Assembly: GCF_963678635.1 (NCBI RefSeq)
Contig: NC_087070.1
Coordinates: 37,019,109-37,079,108, forward strand
DNA: 60,000 nucleotides
Origin: Symsagittifera roscoffensis
Lineage: Eukaryota; Xenacoelomorpha; Acoela; Convolutidae
Reading direction: 5' to 3'
Shown piece by piece: positions 10,408-19,352 of this stretch (the first letter of the stretch is position 1; each line of letters starts with the position of its first letter). A program made the translations under genes and the position numbers. The notes under the pieces were generated by a model that ran no database searches, was not told the DNA's origin, and saw only the letters and a list, made by a program, of their open reading frames with translations.

Positions 10408-11277
10408 TTACACTGGAAGCGAGAGCTCCTTCACGTCCATTTCCACAAGGAAGTCCCTCAGCCTCGTCAAAGACAAGACTAGGTTTTCTGGGTCCACGTG
10501 CTGCTTCTCTGTCGCCTTCGTTACCAAGAAGCATAAGTACTTTCCCGGTATCTGCGACACCGCCGGAGGTAAGGCTGCTACGCCCCCTATCCCTGGTCTT
10601 TGCTTCCAAAGAAATTCCACGTTTTTGTATTCCCTCTTAAAATCTGCCGCTAGCGCTGTCCTAAAACTCATGTCTGCGGTGATCGCTATCGCACATGTTC
10701 TGTTTGTGAGTATGAAATCACTGTCTGTTAGTATTATGTTACTAGAATATTCATTTGGTAAGTTAAAATATGACTCAACTACCCTGCCTATGCCAGGTTT
10801 CTTAGGTTCTTCGCCTGTTTCTGCTTCTAACTCTCCTGTTTCTCTTGCTATTCTCAATTTTTTTATTATCAGGTTTTCAGTGTGGGTAAGTCCTACCCCC
10901 ACTCCCCGGACAAAAATATCCATCGGCGTCCCCGTCGATCGGATACCGGATATCAAGTCAAGGTTAGAAGCTAGAATGAGAAGTTGTCCTTCCTGGGCAG
11001 CCCAGGAAGGATCATCTCGATCGGTCTTAATGTATTTCGCGCTTTCACGATCTACGTCTTGAATCGTAACGCTGGTCTCTTTAGGGTCTGATGTCATTTC
11101 GTTCAGCCACTCTAAGACACGCAGGTTCGTCAGGTCTTGTTCATATGACTGCTGTTGCTCATTGTCGAATTCTACCTCGGGTTTCGACCAGTCGTCAACC
11201 CACTCATCGTCGTGATCATCGACTATGTCAATGTCTTGTGACACAGTTATTTCCTCTAAACCCACTACTTCCTCCAC
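10408..11277 (-). CDS. Macro-domain-like ORF downstream of integrase
   Basis: A 289-residue frame, in the same reading frame as integrase and separated from it only by a TAG (11281-11283). The listed start is a GTG two codons after that stop, so the protein may be made by readthrough, from a spliced RNA, or not at all. Residues about 1-60 are acidic. Residues about 180-289 fit a single macro domain of the TARG1/Poa1 type: AIAITADMSFRTALAADFKR in the position of the ligand-binding segment, GKYLCFLVTK, and ENLVLSLTRLRDFL followed by VKELSLPV. A TAA cuts the frame at the loop that normally binds the ribose-phosphate. The frame stays open for 38 more codons, which look like the domain's last helix and strand. 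Known macro domains bind or hydrolyse ADP-ribose. Confidence 0.6.
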   Translation of the reverse strand: MEEVVGLEEITVSQDIDIVDDHDDEWVDDWSKPEVEFDNEQQQSYEQDLTNLRVLEWLNEMTSDPKETSVTIQDVDRESAKYIKTDRDDPSWAAQEGQLLILASNLDLISGIRSTGTPMDIFVRGVGVGLTHTENLIIKKLRIARETGELEAETGEEPKKPGIGRVVESYFNLPNEYSSNIILTDSDFILTNRTCAIAITADMSFRTALAADFKREYKNVEFLWKQRPGIGGVAALPPAVSQIPGKYLCFLVTKATEKQHVDPENLVLSLTRLRDFLVEMDVKELSLPV

Positions 11278-11280
11278 TAT

Positions 11281-13077
11281 CTACTTTAGATCTATCCTAT
11301 CCACTACAAAGTCGTCACCGTAAGGATTGTATTTCTTTCTTGGTCTCGTCCCGTCCTTCTGACGAGTCTGCATCGTGAACGGAAGATCTGGTTCCAAGTT
11401 CTTGGGAACCTCTGTCTGTTCGGGATCCTGCCAATCTTCCTCTGCGTAGGGTAAGGTTTCATCGTCCGCTTCGATCTGTTCGTTTGGATCCAGGTCCAAT
11501 GGTGTATCCGTACCTTCCTCTACGACTTCGTTTCCATCGTTCTTCTCCCTGGTGCCCTTTTCATTGACCTCACAAGCAGGATCCATCATTAGATAATCCC
11601 CTTCTTCCATGTCTGCAGGTATACACCAGTCTTCTGTCGATGGATTGTGTGGCTTGATGTTCTCGTAGTGGGCGGCTCGGCCAGTACTCAGTCTATAAAA
11701 GCGTCCCTCCTGGTGCACCTCCGTAATCATGAAGGGTCCCCTCCATTTTTTTAGAAGTTTCTTTGTCCCTTTCGGTGGTATAACGTTCTGAAATACCCAT
11801 ACGTAGTCTCCCACCGAGTAAGCTTTTGCGCCAGCTGCTTTCTTGTCGAATTTTTTCCTTTGCCTTGCCTGTGCTTGCTGAGTATTTCGTCTGCACAGAT
11901 CGTTCAACTCCTGTTGACGTCTGATCACATCCCTTACGTAAACCTGTGGAGATGTTTTCTTTCCCTCATACTCTGGGTAGAAGAATGTCAAGGGTAAAGA
12001 CTTCTCGTGCCCCGTCAGCATCATGCGTGGACTGACTCCAGTGGTGGAGTGTTGCGTGCTATTATAAGCTCCCATCACCTGTGGAAGGTATCTGTCCCAA
12101 TCGGTCATGTACCTGGAACAATATACCCTCAGCATCGACACTAACGTCCTATTCTGTCTTTCCACTAGGCCATTCGTTTGAGGGTGGTATGTCGTGGAGT
12201 GAGCCTGAGCGACCTGTGAGCGTCTCATAAGCTCTTTCGTAAGCTCTCCTACGAAAGCTGTTCCATTATCCGATTGAAACGTCATCGGACAACCATGTCT
12301 TGCTATCCACGTATTGATCAGGTGGTCGCATGTCTCTTCCGCCGAGGCTGTTATGCAGGGCACGGCCTCTGCATACTTCGTGAAGTGATCTATCATGACC
12401 AAGACTTGGTTATAACCGCTGTCTGTCATGCATATCTTTTGGTGATCTATCTGCACCACCTCGTTGAACTCAGACGACTCAATCGATTGTAAAGGAAATC
12501 GTAATTTCCTTGGATCCTTGACCTGTTGGCATGACAGGCACGCTGTTACCCATTTCTCACATGCCTTTTTCATTCCAGGCCACTCAAAGCGCTTCAGGAT
12601 CCTCTGATACACTTTGTCGATCCCTTGATAGTCCATCTGATCATGTGACCTGAATAATAGTTCTGTCTGATAGAGTTGCGGCAACACTATCGCGTTATAT
12701 TTGTATAAGACCTTGTCTTCTTCTCTTCTCCTGCAAGCCACGATCCCGTCCTTGTTCAGATATAATCTCCCCTCCTTCTGCATGAAGTATTGTCTCAGGA
12801 TCCTATAGCTGTCTTCTTCCAGGTCACCTTTGTCAGGTGCACCGTTTTCTATCCACCTTTTTAGGTTGCTTGTCATGCGATCATTTCTCTGCGCCCTTAG
12901 AAGGTCCGAGAGTCTGTATCTCGCCTTCAAGTACGTCTTCATGACCCTCATCTGGCTATTCAGCTCGTTGGGTTGATGTGTGTCTTCTTCCATCTTAACG
13001 CACCAAACCTTCGCCAACGGTTGTGTTTCTTGCTGAAACGGTTGAAGATCAGTCCTGACTGCCTCTTTCTGCGGCAA
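11281..13077 (-). CDS. Integrase of the LTR element
   Basis: A 598-residue segment that inserts the DNA copy. It carries a zinc-binding region with His145 and Cys180-x2-Cys183, though the second His appears to be replaced (DYQG where H-x-G is usual). The catalytic triad follows: Asp211 (VVQIDHQ), Asp270 (FQSDNGTAF) and Glu306 (NGLVERQN). A GPY/F-type module comes next (KKWRGPFMITEV), then an acidic tail. The listed start is only the first ATG after an in-frame TGA at 13114-13116; the frame is the same as the upstream RNase H segment. It ends in TAG at 11281. Confidence 0.88.
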   Translation of the reverse strand: MPQKEAVRTDLQPFQQETQPLAKVWCVKMEEDTHQPNELNSQMRVMKTYLKARYRLSDLLRAQRNDRMTSNLKRWIENGAPDKGDLEEDSYRILRQYFMQKEGRLYLNKDGIVACRRREEDKVLYKYNAIVLPQLYQTELLFRSHDQMDYQGIDKVYQRILKRFEWPGMKKACEKWVTACLSCQQVKDPRKLRFPLQSIESSEFNEVVQIDHQKICMTDSGYNQVLVMIDHFTKYAEAVPCITASAEETCDHLINTWIARHGCPMTFQSDNGTAFVGELTKELMRRSQVAQAHSTTYHPQTNGLVERQNRTLVSMLRVYCSRYMTDWDRYLPQVMGAYNSTQHSTTGVSPRMMLTGHEKSLPLTFFYPEYEGKKTSPQVYVRDVIRRQQELNDLCRRNTQQAQARQRKKFDKKAAGAKAYSVGDYVWVFQNVIPPKGTKKLLKKWRGPFMITEVHQEGRFYRLSTGRAAHYENIKPHNPSTEDWCIPADMEEGDYLMMDPACEVNEKGTREKNDGNEVVEEGTDTPLDLDPNEQIEADDETLPYAEEDWQDPEQTEVPKNLEPDLPFTMQTRQKDGTRPRKKYNPYGDDFVVDRIDLK

Positions 13078-13113
13078 CAGGCTTATCGAGCGTTTCGATA
13101 CCGCTATCGTTTC

Positions 13114-14415
13114 TCAGTCATCCGCTGCGTTGTCAAAGACTCTTTCGCTTGGTATTAGGTAGCGATCACTGTCAGGATCCTGGTACACTTCTCTGTCCAG
13201 GTCCCTTGCCCGAGTTTCCACTAGTAGCGTGTGCATCGTTAGTTCTGACAATTCTGATCCCGAGGTCGAATTCCTGTCGGAATAGGTATCCATTCCTGAG
13301 TTTCGGGAATCATCATCCGTCGAAGAGGTTGTGCTGGAGACTGCGCTCTCCTCCAGATCATGTCTGTACTTTCTTCGCATCCATCTGAACTCCCCGGACA
13401 AAACCTTGTTCTCTAGGTCCTGTTTCTCATCAGGAATTTTCTCGTCTATCTCAGACTCCCCGGACAAATTTACTTGTCCTGGGTGTTGATCTTGTGATCG
13501 CTGGTTTTTCTCCTCATCCTTCTCCCCGGACAAATAGTCTTGCAGCAGATTTTGTTCTACAACTTCACCCTCTTTATCCCGGTCCACAAATGTGACGGTT
13601 TTCTTTCGCTTGCTGCTCCCCTGTTCTTTCTGTCTGTAAGAAGTACTTGTTAAAATCATTTGGGGTATTGAGGATACTAGTTGCTGAACTATTGTCCTAC
13701 AATCCCTTTCGTTCTCTTCGCGCTGTCGTCTGGACGGCATGATCTTCACCTTCTCACTGACTGTTAGCGATGCCACTGCTGCTGTCCACTCGGGGTCATC
13801 TCTGGTCACTTCTCTTTCTAACAATCCACCCAGCATCCGCATTACTTGTGGTGTGACTTGCACCGTTTTATCCAATAATGAGAGGCTGTTTATATTCATG
13901 CGAGAGAGTTTTTGCTGGACCAGGTTCGAGCGCAGCAACAAATCCAAGGGGACCGGATCCTCCTTGGACAGGATCTTTATCTCGGCTGCTTTCTCTACAG
14001 GTAACTCAGGGTGCCCTGGAATTGGATGTCCAGACTTATCCAACCATCTCGTCAAGGAAAGCGCTTCATAAGTTTCTTTGTCCAGAAACGAGAATCCCTC
14101 CTTTATTTCCGCCTGATTGGCCTGCTTCTGCTCCAATCTTTCATAGAACTCAGTTTTCTTGCTGAGGCTGTCAGCATTCTGGTGTTTATCACGCATCCTA
14201 TGTTCGATTATCATATGGTAGCCATCCAATCTTACTATCCATCTACCAATATAACTCTGATCCATCGAGTAGGTTTTCAACCAGGATAACGCTCTGTTGT
14301 CCACGCGTAACTTGAAGGGAGCGCTCCCCAAGTATGCACGGTACTTCTCCACAAAGGTGACTACTGCAAACATCTCTGCTTTTGGTGCGCCATATTTCAT
14401 CTCTGCGTCACTCAA
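13114..14415 (-). CDS. RNase H and linker segment of pol
   Basis: A 433-residue segment in the same frame as the RT above and the integrase below. Residues 1-100 are the rest of a Ty3-type RNase H (SDAEMKYG, LRVDNRALSW, HQNADSLSKK). The rest is a long hydrophilic linker containing LSGE three times at an exact spacing of 22 residues. It opens after a TAA at 14473 and closes at a TGA at 13114, so it is an interrupted part of a polyprotein rather than a gene of its own. Confidence 0.8.
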   Translation of the reverse strand: MSDAEMKYGAPKAEMFAVVTFVEKYRAYLGSAPFKLRVDNRALSWLKTYSMDQSYIGRWIVRLDGYHMIIEHRMRDKHQNADSLSKKTEFYERLEQKQANQAEIKEGFSFLDKETYEALSLTRWLDKSGHPIPGHPELPVEKAAEIKILSKEDPVPLDLLLRSNLVQQKLSRMNINSLSLLDKTVQVTPQVMRMLGGLLEREVTRDDPEWTAAVASLTVSEKVKIMPSRRQREENERDCRTIVQQLVSSIPQMILTSTSYRQKEQGSSKRKKTVTFVDRDKEGEVVEQNLLQDYLSGEKDEEKNQRSQDQHPGQVNLSGESEIDEKIPDEKQDLENKVLSGEFRWMRRKYRHDLEESAVSSTTSSTDDDSRNSGMDTYSDRNSTSGSELSELTMHTLLVETRARDLDREVYQDPDSDRYLIPSERVFDNAADD

Positions 14416-14472
14416 GACCTTGCTGCCGTATGCAATGGGACGGAGAACTGTTCTTCCGTTCCATTCTTGCTC

Positions 14473-17400
14473 TTAATGCAAGATTCCTGAGATGGCCACC
14501 ACCGATGCGAATGTGTCGAGAACATACATGTCCTTTTCTGTAGGCATGCCCAGCACTGGCGCTTCGCACAGTTCCCGCTTTATGTTCTCGAATGCAACCT
14601 GTGCCTCATCGTTCCATTCGAACTTTTTCCCTTTGTTGCGCATCAGCTTTTGCATCGGATACACCTTGTCTGCATATCCTTTGATAAATTCACGGTAATA
14701 ATTGGCAAACCCCAGGAAGCTCATTAGCTGTGTGTCCGTCCTCGGAGCCTTCCATGTCAGCACAGCCTCTACTGCTTCCGGATCTGGCCTCACACCATGC
14801 CTGTCCACCATTCGTCCTAGGTACTTAATCGAGTCCCTAAGGATTTCACATTTCGATGGTTTGCATTTCAAGCCTGCTCTTTTCATACATCCGAAGACCT
14901 CATCGAGCCGATCAATGTGATCCTCCAGGGTCGGTGTCGCTATGACTACGTCATCCACGTAGCACATCAAGAGATTCCCGTACTTTTTGGTCACTCCTGT
15001 CAAAGCCTGAGCCATCAGCCTTTGAAAAGTTGCTGTTGCATTGCACAAGCCGAAGGGCATCCTCTTCCACTGGTACAACCCCAATTCGCACGCGAAACCG
15101 GTCTTTTCCCTATCCTTCTTCCGCAAAGGAACCTGCCAGAAGGCAGAACCCAAGTCCAATGTGGTGAAGAACTTTGCATCACCAAGCTTAGAGAGGCTCT
15201 CGTCTATTCGCGGTATCGGGTACGCATCTTTTATTGTTACCGCGTTCAAGTAACGAAAGTCGCAACAAAATCTAAGCTGCCCCCCTTTCTTTTTCGCCAT
15301 TACTACCCCGCAAGCCCATGGCGATTTCGAGGGTTCTATCATGTCGTATTCAAGCAACATTTCTATTTCCGCTCGGCACGCTTCCGATTTGTGTGGTGTC
15401 ATTCGTCTCGCGCCCTCTCTGTGCGGAACGGCACCTACTTCCAGCTCAATTTCGTGTTCTACGAAGTTACAGCAACCGATGTCCGCTTTATGTTTCGAAA
15501 ATACATCTGCGTTCCGATATAAAACGTCCCGCAATTTTTCAAAATCTCCCTTACCTATTTTCCCTTTTAAATGTTCTATTTCTGGCAAAACCGGTTTGTC
15601 AGAATCTAGTTCATATGACGAGGGGCGTTCCGGAAAATTCGAGCAGCTTGATAAGCCGTCGTCCGTTTCGGATTTCATTGAAAACAATTTATGAATAGAT
15701 TTTAATTCATTAATTCTCTTTAAAATTTTATCTTTATTTGCATGATAAGGACAGTCTTTCACACTATATTTCTTCAAGTTTTCTGTCTCCTCATAGTCGG
15801 TCCTCATCGGCAAAGCGTAGCCAAGCTTCTTTCCACGCTGGATTGAAACCGTGGTGTCCAGTGTGTTCAACAACACACTGACACACAGTCCGTTTCGCGT
15901 TACCGAGAAGCTCCGGCCTAAAATCACCGAACTCTGACTATTTGGATTCGGTACTAAGCAAACCTGTTTACTATCACTTAACGAATTCAAATTTCTCATT
16001 CTAAAAATTGCTACCACAGCTTGTCCTGGTTGTAATTTTACTTTTCTATCCAAAAAAATTGGTACCTTGCTTTCGTCTGTTATTATCCTATTAATTGGTC
16101 TCTTAACATACTTTCGGTCCGGGTTTCTAATCCGTATCAGACCGTTGTTCAAGTCAATCATCACGTCAAAATTCCTGACAAAATCTCTGCCCAAGATGAA
16201 TTGGTCGGCATCGTCCAGATTATCTACCACCAGGAAGCTCATCCAAAGATCCCGTCCTCCCATGTGGAGGACCGTTATTGGTGTTCTTCCGGCTACGTAG
16301 ATAGCTCCTCGATTGGCTGCGGCCAGTCGGAGATTCGTTGGAATTAGATCTTCCCGCGTGAAGCCCATTCTTTCCCAAGTTTTTATCGGCATCACACTCA
16401 CTACCGCTCCTGTGTCCAGAAGCCCTGTGACTCCAATTTTTGTTCCGTTGGTGTCGAGCAGATGTGCTGTCACATCTGCTTCATATCCAATGTGTACTGC
16501 GTCTTGTTCCATCATGGCGTCATGGCCTATCCTGCGGACCTTGAGTTCCTCTTCTCCCAAATAGATCTGCCCCATTTGGTCATCATCTGTTGTTACATAA
16601 GTCCTGGTGTAGATACTGATCCCATCCACGTTCAGCATCACTTGATACGGCCCATAGACTTCTAGGTAGCGTCCATGAAGTTTCTTCATGCGAGGCCCAC
16701 CCGTCGTTAGTAGTGCCCTCACAGCCCTCGACTCGGTGCGTGGCTCCACCTGCCTCAGATAATCTGCATATGTGTCCAAATGCATTAAAGTGAACTCTGA
16801 TGGTTCACTCAGATTTCTTATTACCTGGTGTCCAGCCACTGAGATTATCGACTGTATCTTATTTCCCTGCGGCACCATGCCGAACCTCTTACCGGAGATC
16901 ACTTTAAGTTTCATGTCTAAACTGCTTGGTGTTTTCGTCTCCTCGAACTCCGTTGCTTCGAAGGTATTCAATTGCTCCTGAAGCTTTTCATTTTCCAGTT
17001 CAAGTTTCACTTTTTGTTCGATCTCTTTCGTCACCAATTCCTGTTGTACTCTATTTTCATAATCTCTATTTTTTGCGGCTGCCTTATAATCAATCTTGAA
17101 GTCGTCAGCCGCAGTTGCTGGTTCCGGCTCACGTGCCTTCTCTGTTACCGCTTGCATCTTCTTTGCCGCCAGCTCTTGAGGTTTATCCTTTCTGCGTGCC
17201 TCCGCTTCACTCAAAAGTCGAGCCTTGCTGGCTTTCACTCCTGACAAAGCTTCTTCATGTCTTGGATGCTTGATGTCTGCCACTGCATCCCAGAATTGCG
17301 GACAATCTGATTTAAAATGACCTTCCAAGTTGCAAAAGAAACACCTCGGTCCGAATTTCGCAATTACTCCTCTCATGAAATCCTCATGGTCCAACTCCGA

Positions 17401-18333
17401 CGCATCTTCGTCCTCGAGGCTAAAGCCTATTGCTTGCATGCCTTGTTTGTAAGATGGGCATGCTGACACATTATGGTCTGTTGAACTGCAATTAGCACAA
17501 GAGCGTCTCTTGTCCATATCATCCCTCGGTTTGTACCAATTGTTCCCTTGGTTTGCTGGTCCGTTGTTAAAATTTCCATAATTGTTCTTGTAATATCCAG
17601 ATCTCGAAGGAGGTTTCAACAAAAGATACTCCTTTGATTTGAGCCTTAACTCCTCCGGTGTTGGCGCATTAGTTGATAGTGGTGTGTAATGCGTTGCTAG
17701 CATCGTACGAAGTTCATCATTTTTCACACCATCGATGAATTTTGAGGCTACGGCCAGGTTCATCCTTCGGTTTGACTCATCCGGTTGGCTGCGTCTTCTC
17801 AGCATTTCCAAATCATCGAGAAACTTGTCTATTGCGTCATCTTCTCGTTGCCTCCGTTTCTCGAAGCGCATCATCGCCTGGTGCCCCTGCACCCCTGATC
17901 CGAAACGGTTTAACAAGATTTCGAAGATTTTCTCAGCAGTGTCACGTTGATACTGTTTCTTGGCCATGACACAGTTCAGGGCTGTCCCTTCTAAGTTGCT
18001 GGTGAGCGCGCTGCATTCCTGTCTCTCCGACAAGTCCTCTTCCTCGAAATGCAGCTTCATTACCTCTATCCAGGTATCAATACAGCCATCAGATTCGTCT
18101 TTGTAGCATCTTGGCTTCTTAAAGACTCTTCTGGACTTCTCACTGCGTTCATTGGTTCTAGATAACCTCGTCAGGAATGTCTCCAAAGACCTGTTCAGGG
18201 GTTCAAATGCTGTGGCCATTGCCGTAGCATCCCTTGAGTGTCCCGCTTGAGTGTCCTCACACCTTGTCGAAGGCTCTGTGTGCGGTGCATCCCTGCAATC
18301 CGAATCACCATGAGCGTTTCCCGCTTGGCCCAT
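14473..18333 (-). CDS. Gag-protease-reverse transcriptase polyprotein
   Basis: 1286 residues. About 60-240 looks like a Ty3-type capsid region. Two CCHC zinc knuckles follow (Cys279-Cys282-His287-Cys292 and Cys331-Cys334-His339-Cys344). A Lys/Glu-rich coiled-coil stretch lies near 395-465, the protease has LLDTGAVVS (Asp640), and the reverse transcriptase occupies about 960-1180 with LDLGSAFWQ and YVDD at 1125-1128. The start of RNase H has TFAS where the catalytic Asp is expected (Phe1275), and a TAA ends the frame 12 residues later. The ATG at 18333 lies 139 nt inside the end of the upstream ORF, in the -1 frame, so ribosomal frameshifting could link them. Confidence 0.88.
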   Translation of the reverse strand: MGQAGNAHGDSDCRDAPHTEPSTRCEDTQAGHSRDATAMATAFEPLNRSLETFLTRLSRTNERSEKSRRVFKKPRCYKDESDGCIDTWIEVMKLHFEEEDLSERQECSALTSNLEGTALNCVMAKKQYQRDTAEKIFEILLNRFGSGVQGHQAMMRFEKRRQREDDAIDKFLDDLEMLRRRSQPDESNRRMNLAVASKFIDGVKNDELRTMLATHYTPLSTNAPTPEELRLKSKEYLLLKPPSRSGYYKNNYGNFNNGPANQGNNWYKPRDDMDKRRSCANCSSTDHNVSACPSYKQGMQAIGFSLEDEDASELDHEDFMRGVIAKFGPRCFFCNLEGHFKSDCPQFWDAVADIKHPRHEEALSGVKASKARLLSEAEARRKDKPQELAAKKMQAVTEKAREPEPATAADDFKIDYKAAAKNRDYENRVQQELVTKEIEQKVKLELENEKLQEQLNTFEATEFEETKTPSSLDMKLKVISGKRFGMVPQGNKIQSIISVAGHQVIRNLSEPSEFTLMHLDTYADYLRQVEPRTESRAVRALLTTGGPRMKKLHGRYLEVYGPYQVMLNVDGISIYTRTYVTTDDDQMGQIYLGEEELKVRRIGHDAMMEQDAVHIGYEADVTAHLLDTNGTKIGVTGLLDTGAVVSVMPIKTWERMGFTREDLIPTNLRLAAANRGAIYVAGRTPITVLHMGGRDLWMSFLVVDNLDDADQFILGRDFVRNFDVMIDLNNGLIRIRNPDRKYVKRPINRIITDESKVPIFLDRKVKLQPGQAVVAIFRMRNLNSLSDSKQVCLVPNPNSQSSVILGRSFSVTRNGLCVSVLLNTLDTTVSIQRGKKLGYALPMRTDYEETENLKKYSVKDCPYHANKDKILKRINELKSIHKLFSMKSETDDGLSSCSNFPERPSSYELDSDKPVLPEIEHLKGKIGKGDFEKLRDVLYRNADVFSKHKADIGCCNFVEHEIELEVGAVPHREGARRMTPHKSEACRAEIEMLLEYDMIEPSKSPWACGVVMAKKKGGQLRFCCDFRYLNAVTIKDAYPIPRIDESLSKLGDAKFFTTLDLGSAFWQVPLRKKDREKTGFACELGLYQWKRMPFGLCNATATFQRLMAQALTGVTKKYGNLLMCYVDDVVIATPTLEDHIDRLDEVFGCMKRAGLKCKPSKCEILRDSIKYLGRMVDRHGVRPDPEAVEAVLTWKAPRTDTQLMSFLGFANYYREFIKGYADKVYPMQKLMRNKGKKFEWNDEAQVAFENIKRELCEAPVLGMPTEKDMYVLDTFASVVAISGILH

Positions 18334-19256
18334 ATGACTCCTCCTCGGGCTTGCATGCCCCCTGTTGCCGGAATCACTTCTCCCAGTCGCATGTGTGCTT
18401 TGCGTTGGTAGTTCGTTAGAGGTTTGTCTGTCCCCGTTGAACTTGCTCTACTGTTCGGGCCCCATGCTGTATTACCCCTTGTGGCATAGCCTGATGAACT
18501 GCCCCTGCCTCTAGTGGATCCATACGTCTTCCTCCTTTGATGTTCATTGAAGTTCACCCTCGGTTCCCTGCTGGGACCTCCCGAGTTCAGCTCTCCTTCT
18601 TTTGGTCCAATCTTGCTGCTTAGTAGCCCGTCCAACCTATCCATGATAGCCTGAGTTCGCCTCTCCATCATCGCGTCTATCTTTGTGTCAAGAGTCCCAA
18701 GAGACTGCTCTTGCTGAATTCTTAACTTCTCCATGTCGGCTCTTAAGCGTAACTCCCTCTGTTCCGCCTCTCTTGTCATTCGCGACAAGTTCCTCGTCAT
18801 ATGTTCGTCCGTCCTTTCTTTCAAGCGTTTTTCGCTTCTGCCAACTTCTTGTCTGTTGCGGTTTATTTCTTCCCGCAGACTTTCTCTTTCAATGTGAACT
18901 GCTCTTTCTAGTTCACTCATCCTTATCGACATCTGTTCATTTTGTTCTCCTAAACTGTCCACTATGTTGTTTAAGGCTTCCTCTAGTGCTGCGCCGTTAT
19001 CCATGAGTGGCGTCGCTAGTGGTGGTGTAACCCTGTCGGTCCCAGGTAACTTCGTGCTTGTCGAGATCCGGGCCTTGACTCTCTGCTTCAACGTCTTTTC
19101 ATTATTTATTTCAGGATCCATTAACGCGTTGCCCAGCCCTCTGGTTCTACTCTCTCCAGGTTGTGGCTCCGAACTTGTCCTAATCGCGAAGTCCTTTGAC
19201 TGGCCCGGTGTGTTTGCCTCTTTGATTATCGTTGTCACTACACCAAATTTGTCCAT
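18195..19256 (-). CDS. Coiled-coil ORF upstream of gag, second part
   Basis: 353 residues, with a long predicted coiled coil at about 110-215 (alternating charged heptads, for example IERESLREEINRNRQEVGR). A Gly/Arg/Ser-rich low-complexity stretch follows (TRGRGSSSGYATRGN), of the kind that binds nucleic acid. No known domain is recognised; a matrix-like or RNA-chaperone role is only inference. The frame is open for about 30 codons above the ATG and then meets the TAG that separates it from the part at 19353-19898. Its end overlaps gag by 139 nt. The 10.2-kb duplication breakpoint (18415) falls inside it. Confidence 0.6.
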   Translation of the reverse strand: MDKFGVVTTIIKEANTPGQSKDFAIRTSSEPQPGESRTRGLGNALMDPEINNEKTLKQRVKARISTSTKLPGTDRVTPPLATPLMDNGAALEEALNNIVDSLGEQNEQMSIRMSELERAVHIERESLREEINRNRQEVGRSEKRLKERTDEHMTRNLSRMTREAEQRELRLRADMEKLRIQQEQSLGTLDTKIDAMMERRTQAIMDRLDGLLSSKIGPKEGELNSGGPSREPRVNFNEHQRRKTYGSTRGRGSSSGYATRGNTAWGPNSRASSTGTDKPLTNYQRKAHMRLGEVIPATGGMQARGGVIWAKRETLMVIRIAGMHRTQSLRQGVRTLKRDTQGMLRQWPQHLNP

Positions 19257-19352
19257 GGTTCCAGTCTCTCTTCCGACGTGTGTCTCACTCTCCTGGATCG
19301 AACTATTGAGACTGACTTGAGATCCAAAGTCCCCTTGCTCCTCTTCATCCTC

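Noticed and set aside
10334-11062. Plus-strand 242-residue open frame
   Set aside because: Antisense shadow of the macro-like ORF.
13418-13440. A hammerhead core (CTGATGAGAAAC on the minus strand)
   Set aside because: There is no stem II between the two core strands and it lies within pol coding sequence.
10408-18333. An alternative genetic code explaining the in-frame stops
   Set aside because: All three stop codons occur inside the frame and the other retroelements in the window also show ordinary decay, so no single reassignment explains it.
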